Below, in pieces: positions 22,012 to 28,871 of a DNA stretch of 37,776 nt. The position numbers and the translations under genes were made by a program. This DNA is from Patescibacteria group bacterium (GTDB lineage Bacteria > Patescibacteriota > Minisyncoccia > Phycocordibacterales > DATDWN01), in NCBI GenBank assembly GCA_030917185.1, contig JAUPVF010000050.1:1-37776 (forward strand). The letters are read 5' to 3'. The first letter of the stretch is position 1; each line of letters opens with the position of its first letter. The notes below the pieces were generated by a model that was not told the origin of the DNA, did no database searches, and saw only the letters and a list, made by a program, of their open reading frames with translations.

Positions 22012-22083
22012 GGCCCTATCGTCTATCGGTTAGGACATAGCCTTCTCAAGGCTAGAAGCGCGGTTCGATTCCGCGTAGGGTCA
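22012..22083 (+). tRNA. tRNA-Glu (anticodon CTC)
   Basis: 72 bases including the discriminator A; the 3' CCA is not encoded. Acceptor GGCCCTA pairs with TAGGGTC (one G-T), D-arm GTC..GAC, anticodon stem TAGCC/GGCTA with loop TTCTCAA, so the anticodon is CTC; T-arm CGCGG-TTCGATT-CCGCG. No clear promoter lies directly upstream; it may be transcribed together with the tRNA-like fragment at 21851. Confidence 0.95.
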
Positions 22084-22087
22084 CAGA

Positions 22088-22116
22088 TTGACTTAATGCA
22101 CATTTTGTGATATAAA
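22088..22116 (+). promoter_or_regulatory. Promoter of the small gene at 22134
   Basis: TTGACT (22088-22093), 17 bases, TATAAA (22111-22116), starting only 5 bases after the tRNA. Confidence 0.7.
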
Positions 22117-22133
22117 CGTATTAGAGGTAAGCG

Positions 22134-22349
22134 ATGATAAATTACGAAGTTTGGTATGTGGAACTCCGTTATCGGGATGAGTCACGTACATGGATGACTT
22201 CTTCCGATCCCAAATCGATCCCTTTCGAGGAAGCAGATGACCAGAAGGCAGTTACTTTTGCCAAGAAACTTCTGAGCTCTCCGAGCGATGATCCTCTAGT
22301 TACCCGAAGGGTTTTCAATAAACTAGTACGGATCGTCGAAGTCAGTTAA
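22134..22349 (+). CDS. Small protein of unknown function
   Basis: 71 residues; not recognised. Begins with a likely beta strand (NYEVWYVELRYRDE), then a loop and a helix (EADDQKAVTFAKKLLS) and a final strand (RVFNKLVRIVEVS), which looks like a compact alpha/beta fold. No signal peptide. GAGGTAA lies 5 bases before the ATG as Shine-Dalgarno. It has its own promoter and terminator and stands alone behind tRNA-Glu. GC content of its codons is above that of the housekeeping genes. Confidence 0.7.
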   Translation: MINYEVWYVELRYRDESRTWMTSSDPKSIPFEEADDQKAVTFAKKLLSSPSDDPLVTRRVFNKLVRIVEVS

Positions 22350-22355
22350 TCTAGC

Positions 22356-22413
22356 CCGCCTTTCACGGCGACGGTAGAAAACCTGTCAGTCGTATGGCGG
22401 GTTTTCTTTTTAT
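22356..22413 (+). terminator. Branched intrinsic terminator
   Basis: CCCGCC (22356-22361) pairs with GGCGGG (22397-22402) around 35 bases that hold a second small stem (CGAC..GTCG with GGT/ACC), followed by TTTTCTTTTT. Confidence 0.75.
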
Positions 22414-22555
22414 CCCAACTCCACAAAATATCCATTATTTATAGTAATACCAAGTTCCAATTCTATTTTTTTGAATTACAAAAATCTTCCAAAGGTGAGT
22501 TTTTATATCAAAATTATTTAAATATTGTTACAATTAAACATTAGAGGTGTTCTTT

Positions 22556-22825
22556 ATGTTATCTGAAAAAAAAGTGATGGCAGATGGAAAATTCAAAGTT
22601 GGTGATAGGGTTATTTATATAACTCAAGTCAATAACCCCGGTCATTGTCCTCCAGGTCAAAGATGTTCAGGTACTATTATGAATGTGATTTATCTTCGTA
22701 ATGAATCACCATTATATAGAATTGAACTAGACATGGTTTGGAATGATAAGATGTCAGAGTATAGCCGTGGGAAGAAAATGATTAAAGGGAATATTTTTGA
22801 AAAATTTATTTCTCCATTAACCTGA
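22556..22825 (+). CDS. Small protein with SH3-like barrel pattern, unknown function
   Basis: 89 residues from the ATG at 22556 (a GTG at 22547 overlaps the Shine-Dalgarno AGAGGT and is not used). The segment GKFKVGDRVIYITQ, then GTIMNVIYL and YRIELDMVWND, has the strand and turn pattern of a small SH3-like or KOW-like barrel. Two cysteines in HCPPGQRC are close together. It could bind nucleic acid or another protein; there is no specific match. TACAAT at 22529-22534 is a possible -10. A terminator follows 21 bases after the TGA stop. Confidence 0.65.
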   Translation: MLSEKKVMADGKFKVGDRVIYITQVNNPGHCPPGQRCSGTIMNVIYLRNESPLYRIELDMVWNDKMSEYSRGKKMIKGNIFEKFISPLT

Positions 22826-22846
22826 CGAGCTTACGAATTTTTCCTA

Positions 22847-22884
22847 AAAACCCGCCAGTTGTATCGGTGGGTTTTATTTTTTTT
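22847..22884 (+). terminator. Intrinsic terminator
   Basis: AAAACCCGCC (22847-22856) and GGTGGGTTTT (22866-22875) pair around 9 bases, with a long T tail. Confidence 0.85.
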
Positions 22885-22982
22885 TATTAAACCATTCCTG
22901 ACCGAAAACGTACTCGTGGTTCCGCGAAAGTGACGGCGAGAATGAGGGACGAGGGGCGAATTTCCGCACGGGAAAGTTTTAC

Positions 22983-23012
22983 TTGACAGACCTATATATT
23001 ATGTTATATAGT
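22983..23012 (+). promoter_or_regulatory. Promoter of the gene at 23077
   Basis: TTGACA (22983-22988) then TATATA/TATAGT starting 16 to 18 bases later (23005-23012). The leader is about 60 bases. Upstream, 22900-22980 is GC-rich with small hairpins and no recognised content. Confidence 0.7.
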
Positions 23013-23076
23013 AGTACACAGCTGTTCTTTCACAGAATAGACTACTACTTATACTTTTGTTGAAAAGGGGTTCATT

Positions 23077-23787
23077 ATGAACATGAAATTGAACGCAATC
23101 CTCAAAGAGGAAGCGAAGTCACAAATCACCGAAGTTAAACGCCCCATTTTTTTGGGTGCACAACAAACTGGGATGCAGACCGATTTGTATATCGGTAAAA
23201 CCCAGGTCACGGTCAGGCAGGGCGTGGTCCAATCTGAATTGCAGGTGGATGGACCTATCTCGAAAGAGATAGAAGATTTGGTTGTGGGTGTCCGTGTCGA
23301 AGTGACCCTCAATGAGAGTGTTCTCGGTATTGTGCGGGCCAGAGGTAAGTATAACTTGCCTGGGGATGCTTTGACTATTGGCACGGTTGAGTTGTACATA
23401 ACAGGTACCGTTGAGATTCGTTGCTACGGCCCCACTCGCGAGAACGCCCTTGCTCTCTATGAGCTTATCCGGAGCGGGAAGATTTGCCCGAGCGATGCTT
23501 GGGACAAGTCCCAGATCGTCGGTGGTCCAGATCGTCTCAAAGAAGTCGAGCATGAACTAAAAGAGACGAAAGCGCGTCTTGAGGGAGCGATGTTGCACAT
23601 CACCGGCCTCAACGCCGAGGCCGATCTTTCAGAAAAAACACTTCGGCAGTTTCAGCAAGATTTCGATGAGAAAAATATTCGTTTGCGTCAATTGGCAAGG
23701 ACGCTCGAGAATACCTCACTACTACCGTGGATTTCTCGCTCGGGGGTTGCTGCACAGATTGATGCAATTCTCGACGACATTAAGTAG
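23077..23787 (+). CDS. Orphan protein with C-terminal coiled coil
   Basis: 236 residues; not recognised. The N-terminal two thirds look beta-rich (TDLYIGKTQVTVRQGVVQ, VRVEVTLNESVLGIVRARG, GTVELYITGTVEIRCYG), followed by a charged coiled coil at about residues 155-215 (RLKEVEHELKETKARLEG, LRQFQQDFDEKNIRLRQL). No signal peptide or membrane helix. Good Shine-Dalgarno (AAGGGG) before the ATG, own promoter, very strong terminator. Codons are G/C-rich compared with the neighbouring conserved genes, pointing to acquisition or strong selection for expression. The coiled coil suggests self-assembly. Confidence 0.75.
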   Translation: MNMKLNAILKEEAKSQITEVKRPIFLGAQQTGMQTDLYIGKTQVTVRQGVVQSELQVDGPISKEIEDLVVGVRVEVTLNESVLGIVRARGKYNLPGDALTIGTVELYITGTVEIRCYGPTRENALALYELIRSGKICPSDAWDKSQIVGGPDRLKEVEHELKETKARLEGAMLHITGLNAEADLSEKTLRQFQQDFDEKNIRLRQLARTLENTSLLPWISRSGVAAQIDAILDDIK

Positions 23788-23796
23788 TTCATTCCG

Positions 23797-23845
23797 CCCC
23801 GTACCAAACAAGCCCCGTGCTTGTCTGGTGCGGGGTTTTGTTTTA
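23797..23845 (+). terminator. Long intrinsic terminator
   Basis: CCCCGTACCAAACAAG and CTTGTCTGGTGCGGGG (23797-23835) pair along about 16 positions with two non-pairs, followed by TTTTGTTTTA. It overlaps the end of the convergent gene at 23843. Confidence 0.9.
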
Positions 23846-24412
23846 TCTCAACTCCGAGGAGTTACCAATCTGTATCCGTTTATGTTCCAGGTAGTATTTC
23901 ATTTTTAATATAAGATTTCGTAGACGTTTTGTTTCCATTCCATTAGGTGACTGGTCAACGTGTAGTATTTTCATACAGAGCATTGTGTGGATTTTAATGA
24001 TGTGTGAAATATGGGCGATTAATACACGGTTACTGTCTCGGTTTATTTCATATTCATTTTTATATCGGGGAGGGTAGTAGACCATGTCTTTGATAACAAC
24101 CCCAAGTGCAGTGTAGAGTGACTCCAACTCTTCTCCATAGCAGATTTCATTTGAGATACATGATGATAATCTGTCACAGATGGTGTGGAGTGCGTGGATT
24201 TGTTCATAATAGACGTGGGAAGAGAAGTGTTTGGTGTGGTGTCGATATAGTTCCATGACGTATGCATATAGGGCAGATGTTGGGTTATGGGTGTGCCAGA
24301 GGGCATGGAGATGTTTGTCTAATGTGCGGTCAGGGGAATATGTAGGGTAGGTGAAAGAGTACGGAGGGTGGGGGTGTACAGGAATGGGTTGTTGAAATAA
24401 TTCAAAACTCAT
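23843..24412 (-). CDS. Helical protein of unknown function
   Basis: 189 residues from the ATG at 24412; a longer in-frame start would overlap the divergent lipoprotein gene and is rejected. The N-terminus is rich in proline, histidine and tyrosine (PIPVHPHPPYSFTYPTYS); the rest is helical with many histidines (LYRHHTKHFSSHVYYEQIH) and ends in a basic region (RLRNLILKMKYYLEHKR). In overall form it resembles four-helix proteins such as the avd/bAvd-like and 23S-insertion-type (S23) families, but this is only an impression. Divergent from the lipoprotein gene, with overlapping promoter regions. Confidence 0.6.
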   Translation of the reverse strand: MSFELFQQPIPVHPHPPYSFTYPTYSPDRTLDKHLHALWHTHNPTSALYAYVMELYRHHTKHFSSHVYYEQIHALHTICDRLSSCISNEICYGEELESLYTALGVVIKDMVYYPPRYKNEYEINRDSNRVLIAHISHIIKIHTMLCMKILHVDQSPNGMETKRLRNLILKMKYYLEHKRIQIGNSSELR

Positions 24413-24462
24413 ATTGTATGTGCTACTTATAAATATATCATATGTGATATACACCGATATAC

Positions 24463-24492
24463 TTGACAGTATAGATACAAGTATGTTATATA
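24463..24492 (+). promoter_or_regulatory. Promoter of the lipoprotein-like gene
   Basis: TTGACA (24463-24468), then TTATATA at 24486-24492 (17 to 18 bases spacing). The sequence is close to symmetric, with CTGTCAAG on the other strand possibly serving the divergent gene. Confidence 0.7.
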
Positions 24493-24537
24493 AATAAGAG
24501 ATAGTTCTGTTACAAAAAAAGAGAGGAAAGGATTCTG

Positions 24538-24936
24538 ATGAAAAGGTTTGAGCGGGCGCAGAGCGCCTTTGGTGTGCTGTTGGTGGCTGTAGTAGCCACT
24601 GTGGCATGCCAGAAGATTCAGATGGCTCTCCCTGGATACCAGGGGGAGCCGATATTCGAGGGGGACCGGTTTTCGGTGCAAGTCACCAAAACTCAGTCTC
24701 GGTGTGAGGTGGATCCTGCTGAGATCGCTTACAAATCTCGGCAAGGAACCTCAAGGGATCTTTCATTAGTGGAGGTGGTCAGTGTCAAAGACACTGTTGC
24801 CACCAAAGTCGTTGTACCCGCTCGTGAGAGCGGTTGCGGTACGGGCGAGTTTATTTTTCTTGGAAAAGAAATTGCTCGGCAGGCAAAGTACATGTACACC
24901 CGTCGTCCGCGAGCGGACAACTGGCCATTGCGCTAA
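24538..24936 (+). CDS. Putative small lipoprotein, unknown function
   Basis: 132 residues; not recognised. The N-terminus KRFERAQSAFGVLLVAVVA followed by T21-V-A-C24 has the form of a lipoprotein signal, although position -3 is T rather than the usual L. The remaining 108 residues contain two further cysteines (SRCEVD, SGCGTG) that may form a disulfide, and a basic end (YMYTRRPRADNWPLR). GAGG and AAGGA lie before the ATG. Own promoter and terminator. G/C-rich codons set it apart from the neighbours, as with the genes at 8113 and 23077. Confidence 0.65.
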   Translation: MKRFERAQSAFGVLLVAVVATVACQKIQMALPGYQGEPIFEGDRFSVQVTKTQSRCEVDPAEIAYKSRQGTSRDLSLVEVVSVKDTVATKVVVPARESGCGTGEFIFLGKEIARQAKYMYTRRPRADNWPLR

Positions 24937-24957
24937 CTTTCCTTCCGTTCATTTTTT

Positions 24958-24986
24958 GAGACGCCTTCACGGGCGTCTCTTTTCAT
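24958..24986 (+). terminator. Intrinsic terminator
   Basis: GAGACGCC (24958-24965), loop TTCACG, GGCGTCTC (24972-24979), then TTTTCAT. Confidence 0.88.
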
Positions 24987-25068
24987 ACACGATATATTTT
25001 TTGATATTTTTTGAAAATTAATCAATACATATTCACAGGTATGTATAGTATCAATATTTTTTCTGCGA

Positions 25069-25074
25069 TATACT
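25069..25074 (+). promoter_or_regulatory. -10 box of the VirD4-like gene, leaderless
   Basis: TATACT followed by exactly 6 bases (AGATAC) and the ATG at 25081. Confidence 0.55.
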
Positions 25075-25080
25075 AGATAC

Positions 25081-27825
25081 ATGGAAAAACATCTTGGTGG
25101 TCTGGGCGAACGTTTCTCATCTCCGGAGGAAGAAATCGCTTTTTTACGTGGACGTATCGCAGATACAGAAAAAGAATTACTTGGTAAAAACTATGAAATC
25201 TCCAAAGAAACAATTGTTGCTGAGGAAATTTCTAAATACAGGGGATTGTTGCCAGAACAGATATTGCACGAGACGGCACAATTGGCTGAACATGATATTG
25301 AATCAATCGTACTCAATCTGACGCCAGAAAAACATGATGCGAAAATAGAACAACTGATTGATCTTGCCCGACGCAAAGGTGTCAAAAATGCTTTATCGGT
25401 ATTATCTGCACTGAAAGACCCTCATCTTGAAGATGATTTCCATAAGTTTTTGGTTCAATATGTTGCCCAAGGGTATGTATTTCCACAGGTTAAGACAAAC
25501 AAACCAGAATACCGTGGGTTAGATATTGTGCTGTATGAAGTTGTACTACTAGAAGAAAAAGACAGACATGGCAGTACCGATGTTAAAAAAAGTTTGAAGG
25601 AATTAATTTCTGGGATGGAACAGTTTTTGGCAGGTATGATGTCGGTTGATCAAAAAAATTCACATGGCAGTTATGTAGTTTTTGAAATCGCTAACCCAAA
25701 TGGCAGTGACCAGTTTATTTTTTATGTCGGGGTACCACGTCAGTATCGTGAATTATTTGAAAAACAAATCATCTCCATTTTGGGTACGGTACGATTAACT
25801 GAGGTGGTGGATGACTACAACATATTTAATGAGGAAGGGGTGTCTGTCGGTTCATATCTCGCATTAAAAGAAAGTCCAGTATATCCATTCAAAACATACG
25901 AGGCGTTTGATGTCGATCCATTAAATGTCATATTGAATAGTTTTTCTAAAATCCAAAAACAGGGTGAGGGAGCGGCGATCCAACTGGTATTTGCTCCACA
26001 CGGAGATTATTTTCATAAAAAATATGAATATGTCATTGAACAATTAGAGAAAGGTGTGCCAACCAAAGAAGCGGTCCATGTTCCAGAAGGGTTTTTGGGC
26101 GGTTTCAAAAAAACACTTTCGGGGCTCTTTTTTGCCTCTGCACCAGAAGGTGAAAAGGAAAAGAAAATTGATACAGAGGCGATTGAAAAAATCAAACGTA
26201 AGATTTCTACACCCATTGTGGCAACCAATGTACGAATGATTGTTTCAGCAAAAAGCCGTCCAGATGCTGAGCGGATTTTAGGTACAATAGAATCTGGTTT
26301 TAATCAATTTACTGATACGACATCTAACACGATAGTTCCACATCGTTTGGAAAAAAACCAGTTAAATAAAATGTTTCGGGATTTTTCTTTCCGTACATAT
26401 AATCCAGATTACATCGTTCCTCTTAATTTGCGAGAAGTTTCAACATTGGTGCATTTCCAGACAAGTTCACTTGCACCAACTCCACAGTTAAAACAGACAC
26501 AAGCAACAACTGCACCAGCCCCATCAACGATGGGTACCACGGGGACGGTTTTGGGCGTAAACACGTATAGAAATGTTGATACCACTATTTACATGCGTGA
26601 TGAGGATCGTCTGCGACACATGTATACTATTGGTCAGACAGGTACTGGTAAGACGACGCTGATGAAAAATATGATTATTCAGGATATAGAGGCAGGTAAC
26701 GGTGTTTGTTTTATTGATCCTCATGGTATGGATATTTTAGACGTGTTAGCCAACATTCCCGTAGAACGATTTTCTGATGTGATTTATTTTGATCCAAGTC
26801 ATACTGAACGACCAATGGCTCTCAATATGTTGGAATACGATCATCGGTATCCAGAGCAGAAAACTTTTGTGGTCAATGAAATGCTCGCGATATTTAATAA
26901 ACTGTTTGATATGAAAGTTGCTGGTGGTCCAATGTTTGAGCAGTATTTCAGAAACGCTACTATGCTTGTTGTAGAGGACCCAGACAGTGGATGTACGTTG
27001 TTGGATGTATCTCGTGTGTTGGCAGACAAAGCCTTTCGGCAAGCAAAATTGGCAAAATGTAAGAATCCAATTGTAGTACAGTTTTGGAATGAAGTTGCAG
27101 AAAAAGCAGGTGGGGAAGCGTCACTTGCCAATATCATTCCATATATCACCAGTAAGTTTGATGTGTTCATGGCAAACGACATCATGCGACCGATTATTGC
27201 GCAGGAACATTCATCGTTTGATTTTCGGGATATCATGGATAACAAAAAAATCCTTTTGGTTAATTTGGCTAAAGGCAGACTGGGTGACATCAACGCCAAC
27301 CTCATCGGACTTATTCTTGTTGGCAAGATTTTGATGGCTGCTTTGTCTCGTGCTGATGCTATTGGTACAGATTTCTCTCCATTCTATTTGTACATTGATG
27401 AGTTCCAAAACATAACGACTGATTCTATTAGTACGATTTTGTCCGAAGCACGCAAATACAAATTATCACTTAGTATTGCTCATCAGTTTATAGCTCAGTT
27501 GGATGATAAAATACGTGATGCGGTGTTTGGTAACGTCGGGTCCATTGTTTCGTTTCGTGTTGGGGCTGAGGACGCAGAGTTTTTGGAAAAACAATTTAGT
27601 CCTGAGTTTAGTGCCAAAGATATAATGAATATAGATAACTATAATGCATATGCCAAAATCCTAGTGGAGGGCAAGCCGGTTAAAGCATTTAATATAAAAA
27701 CATTCCCATCTCCAAAAGGGGAGTCTGTGATTGTGGGAACATTAAAACAACTATCATATTTAACATACGGAGGAGACCGCGACGAGATAGAAGCAGAAAT
27801 CACCCAAAAGTATAAAAAAAATTAG
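25081..27825 (+). CDS. VirD4/TraD-like secretion or DNA-transfer ATPase
   Basis: 914 residues. The C-terminal half is a RecA-like ATPase: Walker A GQTGTGKTTL (G518-T525), IDPHGMD after it, Walker B LYIDEFQN (D773-E774), then SIAHQFIAQLDDKIRDAVFGN and VGAEDAEFLEKQF, the pattern of the type IV coupling protein group (TraD/TraG, DUF87-like). The N-terminal half (about 500 residues) is a separate domain without recognised motif, with a hydrophobic stretch near residues 345-355. No other type IV secretion, pilus or relaxase gene is nearby. Proteins of this form are common as single genes in Patescibacteria; the role is inferred as DNA or protein export, or pilus-linked DNA handling. Confidence 0.85.
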   Translation: MEKHLGGLGERFSSPEEEIAFLRGRIADTEKELLGKNYEISKETIVAEEISKYRGLLPEQILHETAQLAEHDIESIVLNLTPEKHDAKIEQLIDLARRKGVKNALSVLSALKDPHLEDDFHKFLVQYVAQGYVFPQVKTNKPEYRGLDIVLYEVVLLEEKDRHGSTDVKKSLKELISGMEQFLAGMMSVDQKNSHGSYVVFEIANPNGSDQFIFYVGVPRQYRELFEKQIISILGTVRLTEVVDDYNIFNEEGVSVGSYLALKESPVYPFKTYEAFDVDPLNVILNSFSKIQKQGEGAAIQLVFAPHGDYFHKKYEYVIEQLEKGVPTKEAVHVPEGFLGGFKKTLSGLFFASAPEGEKEKKIDTEAIEKIKRKISTPIVATNVRMIVSAKSRPDAERILGTIESGFNQFTDTTSNTIVPHRLEKNQLNKMFRDFSFRTYNPDYIVPLNLREVSTLVHFQTSSLAPTPQLKQTQATTAPAPSTMGTTGTVLGVNTYRNVDTTIYMRDEDRLRHMYTIGQTGTGKTTLMKNMIIQDIEAGNGVCFIDPHGMDILDVLANIPVERFSDVIYFDPSHTERPMALNMLEYDHRYPEQKTFVVNEMLAIFNKLFDMKVAGGPMFEQYFRNATMLVVEDPDSGCTLLDVSRVLADKAFRQAKLAKCKNPIVVQFWNEVAEKAGGEASLANIIPYITSKFDVFMANDIMRPIIAQEHSSFDFRDIMDNKKILLVNLAKGRLGDINANLIGLILVGKILMAALSRADAIGTDFSPFYLYIDEFQNITTDSISTILSEARKYKLSLSIAHQFIAQLDDKIRDAVFGNVGSIVSFRVGAEDAEFLEKQFSPEFSAKDIMNIDNYNAYAKILVEGKPVKAFNIKTFPSPKGESVIVGTLKQLSYLTYGGDRDEIEAEITQKYKKN

Positions 27826-27832
27826 AATGAAA

Positions 27833-27862
27833 AAAGAGCCGGCCATTGGGCGGGCTCTTTCT
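27833..27862. terminator. Bidirectional intrinsic terminator
   Basis: AAAGAGCC (27833-27840) and GGCTCTTT (27853-27860) pair with GG/CC inside. On the minus strand a long T run follows (27817-27834), so it mainly ends the convergent small gene; it also closes the ATPase gene. Confidence 0.8.
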
Positions 27863-27883
27863 GAATGTGGGTGAGGGGACACG

Positions 27884-28144
27884 CTAGTCGCGGTCCCCGT
27901 TGGGAATACTCATCTCCGAGAATACACGTTTCGGAGAGAATCTAACCCTTTTTGATGTGACAGAGATTACTGTCTTACTTTTGTAATCTCTGATAGCTGC
28001 CGAGACTTGCCCCCACTTATTTTGGGGGACTTCGTGTTTCAGTAAGACCATTTCCATGGCCTCGTGAGTATATCCACCGTTCTTTGTATATTCAGTGTGA
28101 TACTCACGGGCCATTACCCTGATACACTCATCAGTGTAAGGCAT
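27884..28144 (-). CDS. Small basic protein of unknown function
   Basis: 86 residues from the ATG at 28144; not recognised. It looks helical in the first half (TDECIRVMAREYHTEYTKNG, EAMEMVLLKHEV) and basic in the second (RDYKSKTVISVTSKRVRFSPKR). A near-consensus promoter lies directly upstream, and a DnaA-box-like site lies behind its -35. The leader is only about 4 bases, without Shine-Dalgarno. Convergent with the VirD4-like gene. Confidence 0.65.
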   Translation of the reverse strand: MPYTDECIRVMAREYHTEYTKNGGYTHEAMEMVLLKHEVPQNKWGQVSAAIRDYKSKTVISVTSKRVRFSPKRVFSEMSIPNGDRD

Positions 28145-28154
28145 TCTGCACACT

Positions 28155-28183
28155 ATTATATTACAAATAGTGTATAAAGTCAA
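28155..28183 (-). promoter_or_regulatory. Near-consensus promoter of the small basic gene
   Basis: On the minus strand TTGACT (28178-28183), 17 bases, TATAAT (28155-28160); 10 bases to the ATG. Confidence 0.8.
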
Positions 28184-28190
28184 GTACACC

Positions 28191-28199
28191 TGTGGATAA
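28191..28199 (-). promoter_or_regulatory. DnaA-box-like site
   Basis: TTATCCACA on the minus strand, identical to the E. coli R1 box and to 16731-16739. It lies 7 bases behind the -35 of the small basic gene. Confidence 0.4.
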
Positions 28200-28215
28200 C
28201 ACCAAAACCCTTTAA

Positions 28216-28671
28216 TTATGAGAGTAATTCGTCTACAACTGATTTAACTGTATCACCATCAGCATTACCGCCGAATGATTTCATGAGCATGCCCATAAAT
28301 TTGCCGGCTTGGGATTTATCAGTAATACCTAGTTCTATTTTTTTGGCTTGTGCCACTTTCATTACCTCATCTCGGGACATTTGTGCTGGTAAGTATGTTT
28401 CCAGTATGGCTAATTCCACTTGTTCGCTTTCTGCAAGTTCAGGTCGTCCTCCTTTTGTAAACTGATCAATGGAATCTTTGCGTTGTTTAACTGCACGTCG
28501 GATAACAGCAAGCACTTCCTCATCTTTCAATTCATCCTGAGGCATGCGTTTTTGGGCTACAAGTTCGTTAGTAAAACTAGAAACCAGTCCACGAATAACT
28601 CCAAGGCGAATCTCGTCATGCGCTTTCATTGCTTCTTTTATTTGGTCTTTGATTTGTGAGTGTAGTGACAT
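28216..28671 (-). CDS. yqeY: YqeY / GatB-Yqey-domain protein
   Basis: 151 residues, full length for the family. Typical features: start SLHSQIKDQIKEAMKAHDEIRLGVIRGL, cut here to the family words QIKEAMKA and RLGVIRGL, then EVLAVIRRAVKQRKDSIDQF, AILETYLPAQMSRDE and the C-terminal GKFMGMLMKSFGGNADG. The C-terminal part matches the tRNA-binding tail of GatB. It may bind tRNA and help Glu-tRNA or Asn-tRNA amidation; the exact role is not settled. Divergent from rmuC, with element C between them. Confidence 0.93.
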   Translation of the reverse strand: MSLHSQIKDQIKEAMKAHDEIRLGVIRGLVSSFTNELVAQKRMPQDELKDEEVLAVIRRAVKQRKDSIDQFTKGGRPELAESEQVELAILETYLPAQMSRDEVMKVAQAKKIELGITDKSQAGKFMGMLMKSFGGNADGDTVKSVVDELLS

Positions 28672-28697
28672 AAAAATGTAAATAAATTTAATATCTT

Positions 28698-28819
28698 ACA
28701 ATTTCTTTTTCCTCATACCTTTTCTGGAAACAGAATAATTTTCTGCTGAAAATTTTCTTCGCGCTCGTGCCCAAGGCACTGCGCGATGTTCCAGAAAAGT
28801 CATGAGTCAACGAAATTGT
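28698..28819. repeat. Palindromic element C between yqeY and rmuC
   Basis: ACAATTTC (28698-28705) with GAAATTGT (28812-28819), then CTCAT..CTTTTCTGGAA (28712-28729) with TTCCAGAAAAG..ATGAG (28789-28806), give a long interrupted stem. Inside: CAGAA/TTCTG and TCGCGC-..-GTGCC-CAA-GGCAC-.-GCGCGA (28759-28786). Layout resembles elements A and B, sequence does not. It is the only one not placed behind a stop codon. Confidence 0.7.
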
Positions 28820-28859
28820 TCAAGTACAATACATGTTACCATAATTCGTCTATTTTTGT

Positions 28860-28865
28860 TAGAAT
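28860..28865 (+). promoter_or_regulatory. Extended -10 box of rmuC, leaderless
   Basis: TGTTAGAAT ends 6 bases (GGAGGC) before the ATG at 28872. The GGAGG is too close to the ATG for a normal Shine-Dalgarno. Confidence 0.55.
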
Positions 28866-28871
28866 GGAGGC

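Noticed and set aside
22900..22980. GC-rich stretch as another palindromic element
   Set aside because: Only short hairpins (for example TTTCC/GGAAA) are present and no outer inverted repeat joins its ends.
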